This document shows, piece by piece, positions 24,001 to 36,000 of a stretch of DNA of 64,000 bases. This stretch comes from Branchiostoma floridae (Eukaryota; Chordata; Leptocardii; Amphioxiformes; Branchiostomatidae), in contig NC_049991.1 of NCBI RefSeq assembly GCF_000003815.2, positions 1,885,253 through 1,949,252 on the forward strand, given 5' to 3'. Both the position numbers and the translations under genes were made by a program. The notes below the pieces were generated by a model. That model had not been told where the DNA came from. It ran no database searches and worked only from the letters and a program-made list of their open reading frames with translations. Every line of letters begins with the position of its first letter. The stretch's first letter is position 1.

Positions 24001-27000
24001 TAATTATGCACAAGATAAACAAAGGCTTCCTAATCCGTAGTATTTGTCCTAAAGCTTTATTTTAGAATTACAAACAGCAGGTAAGGTTAACGTTATAACT
24101 GCAACTGCATGTATTAGGAAAGTAGTTTTTTAATTATAATTTTCATTCTAATTTTTCGTTTTGTTTTTCCAGGGCTCTACATGTTTTTGTAAGCGACTAA
24201 GTCTACAGGAAAAACGTACCTTTGTATGTCATCTTATTGAGATCGGGTATTTCTGTAACGACTTCGGTGTCTTTCTGTAGATAGAAGAGCTGCCAGGTGT
24301 AGTAGGCAGTCAGACCGTGGACACATGTCAAGCACGTGCTAGTCAGCTGAAAATCACGTGATGGATTCATCTTGGACATGCAGTTGATCTCGCAACTATT
24401 GAGACAATTGAAAACAGGGAAAGAAGACTTATAAAAGTTTAAGAATTTATTCAAGCATAAGTGTCAAACGTAACGTTAAACAAGCTAGCTATAGGTTAAC
24501 TAATTTAAGCTTTGAGCTTAATTTGTACCTTGCAAGCGGATTCAGTACGTGCTCTCATGGTACGTAGGTAAACCTAGGATTTATATGAAAACTATACGTG
24601 AGTAAAATCAAATGATAATAACTAACATTTTCTATAATACAAACATCATAAAGGTACAAAATATGTGAAAGAAAGAAGTGAGAATTGAGAAAAACAAGGT
24701 ATTGAGTTTAAATGCACTAAAACAGTATAATACAAATAGAAGCTAATTGGTTAAAAAAAAGGGTTGTCGTTAAACTAATATATAAAACAGAAAGCAGGAA
24801 GTCTTGACCCCTGACCTGATGATAAGTTCCGGTGGATCTCCCGGGCTGATGTACACAGCTTGTTCGAACCAGCCTACTCGGTCGCCCTTCGTGACCCGGA
24901 AGCGGAAGACGTAGGTCATGTTCGCAAAGAACCAGAAGGTGTTCAAGGTCATGACACCAGCGGAAACATTCAACCGCCCTGGTCCTGTTCCAAAGCATCC
25001 GCCATTGTCAAGGGTCCTAAATGACGACACAGTTGTGGCTTGTGAACACTGAACATCATACATAGATATACAATGGAAACCGGTTAATTGAAATACGCTT
25101 TGTAGCAAAAGCCGGTGAATTGCACAGAATTGTACCATGACATCTTGTACAGCTACTTCGTGCGTTTTATTTGATAAACACTGTTTGTACGTTAGAAAAA
25201 AGTTCAAAGTAACAGCACTAGTAGCATGCAAGTTATATCTATGATTTTTTTTTTTTTGCTTTGGCTCATCTTCAGTAATATGTGGGCTATCCATAAACTT
25301 TTACATCACTTGCATGAGGCTCGTTGGGAAAACTCAGAACTACATGAAGTCCGTTTCAGTTTCATCTTCTTTCACCTTTCAATGACATTTCTAACACCTT
25401 TATTTTAACCACGACTTTTTAGATAGTGCTTCCAATGTACCTAGCATTTGGAGATGATAGTGCGAACAGACACCACCGGTGCCAAACACACACACAAACA
25501 ACAAATGACTACAAAACCTCCGTTTTACCAAGGTAACAGGGACAATACTGTCTTTCCTCTCACCTATCTTCTAGAATCATCTGCAGCTGGTCATCTGATG
25601 GGGTAGTTCGAACCGTGGTGTCAAGCTCATCCCCCGTCATCGGGAATTTCTCATGTCCACGGCGACAGAACCAGACGTACTGAAGTCCGCTTTTGTCTGT
25701 AATAAAACTCAACAGTCCACCTTTAACTTTTTAAGTCTGTGGTTGCAGCTCTATAAGCAGAAATTTTGCTAAGAAGACTATGATTTTACTTGCTTGTGTA
25801 TGTGTATGTGTGTGTGTACGTGTTTGTGATGGGAACTCGAAAACTTGCTTTTTGATAATGCATTGGTGGACCGTCTTGATTCATATATTTATGTATTGGG
25901 AATGTAGGTAGGTCTTGATTAGACTTAAAATGATTAGATTTTGGCACTTCTATTTGCTTTCTGTAGTACTGCAGTAGAATGCGCAGTTTTTATATCTCGT
26001 GATCTTGACAAGCTATAGTCACAATTTTAGGTTTGTAAATAGATTTTGTGAACGGAAAGAAGTACCTGCTTTCTTTTGAAGTACAAAGGGTGTTTTTGTT
26101 ACAGACTTTGAAACAGGATGAGTCAAGAATAGATGAATGAAATTTCATGATTTTTGACCTGAACGTAACTCTTAAGAAGGCCATGACAAAATAATAGCAT
26201 CTTAATCTAATCGATTTGCGTAATCAATGAGAACTAGAAAGGCCGACATTTGCTTAAGAGCAAATACAGCATATTTCAGCCATACCCCTTCCCACGCAAC
26301 ATTGGACTGTTCCAAATCACCCCTGCGCAAAAATGGAACATCCTCTTAACAGTACATTATCCCCCAAAGTGGACTGGTATTGTGAATTGACTCCAGGTAA
26401 AAACAGAGCTTGCTTCTATTTTTCAGAAAATGACAATAATCACACCTTCCATTCAGAAAATTTTCATCATGACTGAAAATTGTTGAATGACTTCATGTAA
26501 TGTCATTAACAATTTTCAGTACGATAACTAGGTGTAAGTTTAAAAAAGTATAAGCTCCTTGTGATGTGGGTACATTTATTATTGCAATGAACTTTTTTTA
26601 TTCAAGTAGGGCATACGATTTAATAATTATCAAGCAGGTGCAGGTACTGTAGGAGCGTTTGTTTTCTTCAAGCTGTAAAACTGTTAAACTGTTTTACTTT
26701 GTATGCAATCAACCATCGAGCCTATTCTTATTTTAATTTAACAACTTCCTGCCAGACCCGGAAGATACGATTGAACCTTGTTCGAGGATTTAGTTTCGTC
26801 TGTCTGGTCAGTCTGTTCATACCCTGGCGCTGAGAGTGTTTTATTGGGCTGAAACTCTGGCAGATTAAAGTTACTTACAATTTAAATGTTCAAAGTTTAT
26901 GCCAAACAACAACAGCACTAGGAAATGTGGCCACTATAGACAGGTGGTCACTATAGAGAAAATGCTGATCTATTGACTAGGAGCCATACGTTACACATGA

Positions 27001-30000
27001 TTTCAGTACACAGGTGGTCACTATNNNNNNNNNNNNNNNNNNNNNNNNNNNNNNNNNNNNNNNNNNNNNNNNNNNNNNNNNNNNNNNNNNNNNNNNNNNN
27101 NNNNNNNNNNNNNNNNNNNNNNNNNNNNNNNNNNNNNNNNNNNNNNNNNNNNNNNNNNNNNNNNNNNNNNNNNNNNNNNNNNNNNNNNNNNNNNNNNNNN
27201 NNNNNNNNNNNNNNNNNNNNNNNNNNNNNNNNNNNNNNNNNNNNNNNNNNNNNNNNNNNNNNNNNNNAGGACCGCCGGCTATCAATCAAACACGGCTGTT
27301 GATTAGACTTAGAGTTTCAAACAGTCATGTGCTGTGTGCCAGTTGACAGCGAACTTCATGCTACGTGATGTTTTACATTGCTTGGACCTTCTTTCCTACA
27401 GCGGTGCTTCTACAAAATATTTAGACTGTAACACTGAGTCCCACATGTTTTATAGAATAGAATTTGACGCAGAACAGCGTTTTTTGCTGGGTATTTTTCT
27501 TGAAACAATTCCGTGGGAATATCAGCGAGGCGGCGACGTAGGGATATCAGACCGTCAACAAAAGTCGCACGGCGGCTAACGGCGCAGCGAGGATACTAGC
27601 GTTATAAATAAGCGCTTCAACTAAGGATGGCAACACTGCTACGATTATCGTAGATATGGCCCTAAAAAAACTGATAAAAGAAGCCTTCTCACATAGCCCT
27701 AAACATGCACAGAGCTTCGGGTGTGTGTGCTTCGCCCACCTGGGTCCCCCGCCACAGTGGCCCTGCCCCTGGACCCCGCCAGGGACATTCGGCGGCCCCC
27801 GGACCCCTGTCCGACGCTTTGAAAAAATCCTGGCGAGAAGTCTGTACGGACTGAGTCTACAAGTTAACGTATTGTGTGGTCCCGCTTATGAATATTAATT
27901 AGCCTTCGCATTCCTCTTCGCTGATTGGCTGAACCATTAATTGAATTAATTCTTCCTGCCGGCTAGACGCAGGTGCAGATGTCGGCTCTGTGGGGTGAAC
28001 GTCCGAAAGGTCACGGCATGGAGAACGAAAGAAAACCAATTTCCCCTAAAAAAAGTGCTGTAATTAAGCCTTTTACAGTACTTTATGCCAAAAATTGTAC
28101 TTGGATCATTTTACCAACTATATTATGCCTATCTATACCAAATGTTACTCATACCAGGGTACAGGGGTGCAAAATATACCGTTATAAGACCGTCAACAAC
28201 AGTCGCACGGAGCTAACAGCGCAGCGAAAATACCATCGCTAGCGTTTCAACTTCGGATAACAAGTTATAAGTACTGTTGAACTCAGTAACGTTAAAGTTT
28301 GTTTTTAGTTGCCTTTGACGGTTTGACCTGAAACAGTGTTACGCTAAACTCCTGAAGAGAAGTTAAGTGACTGCTGCGATTATCATAGATATGCCCCTAA
28401 GAACTGATACAATATAAAGCCTTCTGAATAGTCTAAAATGCGAGAGCCTTAGGCGGGCTTCGCTCCCCCTGGCGGGAACACTGCTATATACGGGATCATG
28501 AGGCCCCGCTTATGAATATTAATTAGCCTTTGGCCTCCTCTTCGCTGATTGGCTAGGTCTTTGATTCAATTAACTCTCCGGCTGACGCGCACAGGTGTGG
28601 CTCTGTGCGGGGTCACGGAAGGTCACGTCAGGAGGCCAAAAGAAAACAAATTTCCCCTCAGAAAAGTGCCAAAATTAATCATTTTAAAGTTGTTTATGTC
28701 AAAAATTTTACTTGAATCTTGTTACCAAGTATCTAATGCCTATCTATACCAAATTTCAGGTCATGTAATTGTAATACCAGGGTACAGGAGCCAAAAGTGT
28801 CCTTTTTTGGTCAAAAATTGGCCAAAAATCGCAAAAATAAGCATTTTGTTGCACTGTACACCAAAAGTGTTATTGAATTTATATGAAGCGATTATCAAGG
28901 CACATCTGTGTCAAATTTCAGCTCATTCGGTTGCAATACCAAGGTACAGGAGCCAAAAGTGTCCTTTTTTGGTCAAAAATTGGTCAAAAAATCGCAAAAA
29001 TAAGCATTTTGTTGTACTGTACACCAAAAGTGTTCTTAAATTTATATGGGGGCATTATCAAGGCACATCTCTGTCAAATTTCAGCTCATTCGGTTGTAAT
29101 ACCAGGGTACAGGGGCCAAAAGTGTCCTTTTTTGGTCAAAAATTGGTCAAAAAATCGCAAAAATAAGCATTTTGTTGTACTGTACACCAAAACTGATATT
29201 GAATCTATATGGGGGACTTATCAAGGCACATCTGTGCCAAATTTCAGCTCATTCGGTTATAATACCAGGGTACAGGGGGCCCAAATATACAGTTTTGGTC
29301 TTAAGATGACCAAAAAACCTTAATAAAATCATTTAAGAGACAGATATGGAAAAAATGAAAAAAACGCCCGAGGGTATTGGCCCACTCTACCCTTGTGCCA
29401 AATTTCAAGTCATTCGGTTGAGGAACAACGGAGATACCGTGTTCTGAAGATTTGACAGGAGAAAGAAAGAAGAAACATTACGAATACTAGAAAGGCCGAC
29501 ATTTGCTTCGGAGCAAATACAGCATATTGCAATCCATCTTCATCCTTGAAAAAATCCCAAAATTTAACAATTTGAAGTAATCTTTGCTCAAAGGGAAAAT
29601 GAAGTACTGTGGGCACTTGTCCTACACACCTTCATGCCGAATTTTAGGTCATTTGGTTTCAATGTAAGGGCATAGGAGCCAAAAATATACATTTTTTAGT
29701 TAAAAATGGCTAAAAATCCCCAAATAACTCATTTTATAAGTGCTCTATGAAGTAAGTGTTGATGGGACCCTGTGCTCATATGTCCAATGCACCTATGTAC
29801 CAAATTTCAGGTCATTAGGTTTAGATACAAGGGCATAGGAGCAAAAAATATACATTTTTAGTCAAAAATAGCCGAAAACCCCAAAATAACTCATTTTTGA
29901 AGTGATCTATGAAAAAAGTGTTAATGGGACCCTGTGCTCATATGTCCAATGCACCTATGTACCAAATTTCAGGTCATTAGGTTTACATACAAGGGTATAG

Positions 30001-33000
30001 GAGCCAAAAATATACATATTTAGTCAAAAATGACCGAAACCCCCAAAATACCTTATTTTTTAAGTGACCAATGAAGAAAACGTTGATAGGGTCCTGTGGA
30101 CATATGCCCAATGCACCTATGTACCAAATTTCAGGACATTTGGTTTGCATACAAGGGCATAGGAGCCAAAAATATACATTTTTAGTCTAAAAATGGCCAA
30201 AACCCCCAAAATAACTCATTTTTGAAGTGATCTATGAAGAAAGTGTTGATGGACTCCTCTGCTCATATATCCAATACACCTATATACCAAAGTTCAGGTC
30301 ATTTAGCTTTCATACAAGGGCATAGGAGCCAAAAATAGACATTTTTAGTCAAAAATGGCTAAAAACCTCCAAATAACTAATTTCTGAAGTGGTCTATGAA
30401 GAAAATGTTGTTGGGTTCCTGTGCTTATATGTCCAATGCATCTCTGTACCAAATTTCAGGTCATTAGGGTTTAATACCAGGGCACAGGGGCCCAAAATAT
30501 ATATATTCTGTCTAAAAATGACCAAAAACCCTAAATATCATAATTTCTAAGGCCTCTATCAAAAAAGTGAAAAAAACACCTGGGGGTATTTGCTATCCCT
30601 ACCTCCATGCCAAATTTCAGCTCATTTGGCCCAAAAATGAAAAAGTTGAATCAATTTGAAGATTTGACAGGAGAAGAGACAAAGGAAAAGCAATATATTG
30701 CAATCCCATACTACGTATGGATTGCAATATAACAATATATTTCACCATACCTATGGTATGGCTGAAATATAAAAATGTTTTACAGTGCTGAATGCCAGGG
30801 ACATCATACTCAGTACATGCACACTGGGTATGAAATAGCATTGATTCCAGTAATGTAAGTCCGCTTCCAACGGTAGCTACGCCCCCAACAACAGTTAACG
30901 TTGGAAGCGGGATGAACGTAACACTAACTAGACTGGAATCCTGGCTACTCGATCAACATAAGCGGTTGCTACATGTATAGGAAAGAATTACATACCCTGA
31001 GTGTTTCCAACGTCAGGATCGTAGGTCTCTGTTACCCCGTCGATCTCTAATGTCTTGTTGAAGCCCACAGCTCTTGAACTGCCGCCCCTGATGGAAACCA
31101 CCAATGGCGACCTCTCTATCTCCACAAACATACTGTCCTCACCAACCATCCCGGGCACACCACGCATCGCGACAGTCAGCGTTATTCGGTACAGTCCGTA
31201 CTGTAGTGATCTTGCGGGGAAAATTCTCTGCGGTGTGGGCGATTCCCAACTCGATACGAATTCCAGTTGTGGCTCGATCAAACCAGTTTTAGCGTCAGCG
31301 ACGTTGACAACTCTGTTTACGGTCCATGTAAAGTTTGCCAATCTTGTCACCTCGCATCGTACAACGACGTTTGCTTCGGCCTTTAGGTTTGAAGATCTCA
31401 TTCGGACAACAGGGGAGGTCGGGTAACGTCCAAACTTCATCCGCACGTGTGGGAAACTGCACGTTAGGGGGCGCGTCGTGATGTAAAGTTTGATCTCGGC
31501 TACAACGCGTGACACCATGTTGACGCCCTCGGCTGTGGCGACATAGCCAGCTTCAGTGTCGTACGAGTGAGTCATGTTTATACTATAGTCGTGCGACTCC
31601 ACGAATATCACATCGGTGTCATTGTATTCATCTTTCCCTTGACAAGCTGATACTCCGTAAAGATACTTGTTGGATCCGTCACCAAAGTCCCACAGGATGC
31701 AATGTTCTAGCCCGAACTCTAGAATATCAAGAGTGAAGTTTAAAACAGTACCCGTACTCCTTTCTCCAAGTGCAGTGAAAGAGCGGAATTTTATACTTTT
31801 TTGAAGCTCAATGGAAGTCGATACCGTGTCCCGGCTGATGGGGTTGCTGACGTTGGCTATGATGTGGTACGTTCCGACGTGGTTAAATAGATGTGACGTC
31901 TTCAGCGATGCCGTGACGTTCTCTTGACCGTCGCCGAATGACCACTGCGTGGTGACGTCGCCGTCGTCGGTGTCCAGTTGCACCGTGAAGATGACTGGCT
32001 CTTCTACCGGAAGTAGCTTCCTCTCAAGTCCGTACGCAGGTTTCTCAAACTCCCCATCCACAACCCAATAGGAGGCAAGAATGTTGTTAATCGAAATTGG
32101 CTCGTAAACGTAGACGTTTGTTTCGAAGACTTGGAAGCTCAATGCGTTTGAGCAATTTGCGCGGGCAATCAAATGTCCGAAAACGCTTCGGTTATAAGCG
32201 TGGGAGGTTTCGTAAAGGTTCGTGGCAGTGAAATTTACGGGATCGGCGTCACTGACAGTTCCATCCCCGAACGCGATCTGACAAACCGCCGTAGCCGACC
32301 CTGGGATTGAGTCATCACTGGGAAGGATAATCTCGTACACAACTTCTCCCGGTGGGTTCGAAACTGGACTAGAGCTGCGCAGACTCAATCCTTGCACAAC
32401 GTTATCTACAAGCACGTGTGCTCTGGTCATTTGTTGTCCGAGGTTGTTGAATGCTTCCAAGCTCACGTCGTACTCTCCGATACTAGGAAGAGCGAAGGTG
32501 ACGTAACCCAGTGACGTAGCACCTCCGTCATCCTCTGCGGCGTGCACCCACATGGGCGATCCTTGTATATCCCAAACAAGATGGACGTCAGTTCCAGACG
32601 ATACTTTTACCTGTAGGGTTACATTTTGTCCAGGGCTAGCGTAGATAGTTTCTGGATATATTGTTAGATTGTCTATCCGTTCTAAGATGTTTGCAGTTCC
32701 AATTTGTCTCAACACAGGCGTCACAAGATTGAAAGCAGAAACAGCGAAGGCGTAGGTCCCCGGACAATCGTAGTGGTCTTGTCCAAGTTCAAAGGTCAGA
32801 TTTCCGAGTTCTGGGTTGAAGTTTCTGTATGCCACTGTAGAGTCGTTTCCAATCGCAAGCCAAAACGTTGAGTTTGTGCCACTAAGAACCAGACACGAAA
32901 CGTTGAATGAGTCCCCGTGCTCCACATCTAATGTCTCGGTCATCAGTTGAAATTCCACTCGGTCTTGCAAGAGGGCGTTTGTGTGTGCTGTCATATACCC

Positions 33001-36000
33001 GAGGTGGTTGCTGCAGTTCAGTTCCACCCGATAGTCGCCAGCATTAGGGAAAACGTGCGTGTTGGTAAAATTCGATATTTTCCTTGCGGCAAATTCTACA
33101 ACAAACCCGTCTCCATACGAAAGCCAGCACGTAGCGTCTTGTCCTCCCACGAGGAAGGGTTGAATTTCTGGAGGCCGACTGGGCTCCACTGGTATAGCCA
33201 CAACTTCAACATGGCGGATCGGCGTTTCCAGCATTTCAACTGTGACGTAGAATGTCCTCCAAACGGTGCTAATATCATTCATTGCCGTTGCGTTAACCAT
33301 GAAGGTTTTCGCTTCCTTGAAAACGTGGTGAACAACTCCGTTGCTCGATTCCTCTGCGAATGTGTCGTCACCGAACCGGATGTAGAACGTGACGTCACTT
33401 CCTGACCTTACCGAGAAGTTGAAGCGCACAAGGTCGGATACAAGGACGTAGGGATAACTACTTTCCATTTCGTAGACTATCTCTGAAATCGGCTCCGGAT
33501 TGGACATCTCGGGAATAACAAGTCCAGACGAGCGATAAACACTGTAGACATTGTTTTTACCACCACATATTTGGGAAAAGTCACCAGAACAAGGCGTCGA
33601 ACATTCCTTTGATGTCATATTCAACATGGCGTCCGATGTACAGAAACAACTCGTGCCATTGGTCAGCAGGGACATGACGTAACCGCTCCTACCACATGCC
33701 TGTCGGCAAATGGTGACGGCCATGTTGGTCTCGTTCATTGGCTGTTGGGTGATTTCCGTATCGTTCTTAGAGCTTCTTTCGTGACATCCCAGGTAAAGCA
33801 GGTCTGTTTGACACAAAGTATAATTAAAAGGAACACTCCCACAACATACCACTTAATTTTAAGACTTCCATTTGCAGATCAAATGTGAGTTGATATAAAC
33901 GGTATTTGACTAGTTCTAGCACAGTATCATAGTCTGTATATTACAATTGCAAATAGTGGACCCTTTGGAAAGGGATGCCCCTGTAGCTTAACTGGTGGCA
34001 GCATGACACTTGAGCTCCTGGTTTTGTTTAATTGGTAACTAGAAGACCCGGGTTCAAAGGGCGACTTGGTTGGGGCTGCACCCGTCTTTTGGAAGGACCG
34101 TAAAATGGCGGGAAGTACAACCCTTCACTGTAAAATGTACATTACCGCTGAAACAGCAAGGAAACAGGCGGATATACATGTATGTGCCTCTAGGAACTAC
34201 AAGATGAACAACAATACCCATTGGGAATAATGCAATTTAAACAAAACAAGCTTACCATGTATGGTTAGATTTTCAGCATCTACCACTTTGCTCCAGAAGA
34301 ACAGCTCATCGACGGTGACGTGTCCATATCCATCCGCGAAGTGATTCGGCTTCCCAACGCTGAAGGTCTTGAACATGTCGTACTGCGGTTGCGTCGCACC
34401 TGGTCTCGCATCACCCGTTTTATCTGACGACACAAAGTTCCCATCCACATACAGAGTAAGCCCCAAATCTGTTCTCCATGTAAATAAAATATGTACCCAC
34501 AATCCTTCCCGTAGGTCAAAGGTAACTTTCCATTCTCTCCACCAATCCGCAACGCCTATCTCATATCCTTCTTCCGGCTTGAAGTCGAAGTAGAAGCCTT
34601 GTGACATCAGAGTCTGCCCGCCCGTAGAAAGCAGAAAGCTCCGCTCTCTGGTTTTGTTTCCCGGCTTGATCCAGACAGCGAGTGAAAAACCATGACTGAA
34701 ATTCGTTGGGGATGTTAAACAGGTTCCGGGGAATTCTACAAGATCGAGGTGCTGTTCATGTCCGTTCAGATAGATGGCGCTACCGATAATGCCGTCCACT
34801 ATTGACGGGGATCCGTGCGCGTGCGCATGAGATGTTGGATCGCTATCGTCGGCGATTGTCGTATCATCCATCGACCAATGATAGTCAGCAGTGGTGCCTA
34901 AATGAAAGGCAGGAAGTGAAACTGATATTAATTAATTGTGGGATATAGGAAAGTTTTACACAACCAGGTAATACTTCCTTAGAGCTTCTAACTGGAGTTC
35001 TGCGTCTCGCCGCTATATATAACCGATGTAGGTGGCGCTTTTGCGGTGAGAACACAATCCCAAACGTGGCTAAGTTTGTATCCCCCCTCGTCCCTGTTCA
35101 TCATTGGGGTTGATGACTTTCTTATCCAGACCGCCTCCTTGATCCACGGAATCCACCTGTTGTCTTCGTAGCGATTATTACAGCATCTTAATGTTTTGTA
35201 TGTCAACGAGTCAAAAGAGAGACATGCTGGTTTATGATTAATGGTCTAAAATAGAATATTAAATTTGCATATCCGTGATCGCGATTTCCCCAGTGAGCTT
35301 TTGACATTTGGCTATAGTCTTCAGTCCCATGGGTTTTGTTGGGAGACGTGGCAATAGGTGATTGCGCTGGGGGAAATTATATCCATACATAAAATCAATC
35401 ATGTTGTGCTTCAACCAACACTAATATGATAGTATGAAGTAGTGATGGTTATAGAAACAAGTACATGTATCTAAATATTTCATATGAGCATATTAAGTAA
35501 AAAAAGCTTTAGAGATATACATAGTTGGTATCTAATTGTCCCAAATGGAATACTTCATACATTCGTAATCACGATTTACCCGCTGAGCTTTTGACATTTG
35601 GTTTTAACCTTCAGTCTCATGGGTTTTATTGGGAGACGTGGCATTTCCTGATTGTACCTGATTGTACGTAATGGCGTCTGTCAGACAAATGCTTACTTTG
35701 CTAAGTTCTTTTGCCCTCAGGTTTGATTGTGTTCGATTTTAAGTTCAGAAATGCTATTCAGTACTTAACTTTGGTATGGAAATATTTTGTTAATAAGCAC
35801 AGACAAGATTTTGACGCACTGAAGTTAAGCCAACTTCTGTTAGCACTGCTATTAGACAAGAATTGTATCGAACTAACGAAGATATATCGACACAAATACA
35901 CAAACAGATGCATGACTGCAACTGCAACAGTGATCAAGGGTCATATTTTCTAAGAGCGCAAATCCTGACTCTAAAGTACAAGCAATTCCTGTACATAAGT

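Noticed and set aside
26951-27346. ORFs across the N run
   Set aside because: Translations of unknown bases; there is no real coding evidence.
28549-29323. 205- and 146-codon plus-strand ORFs as genes
   Set aside because: They are frames through a 162-bp tandem satellite whose unit length is divisible by three.
33975-34100. Functional tRNA gene
   Set aside because: A and B boxes are present but are separated by an insertion and the stems do not pair; the flanks match a SINE family.
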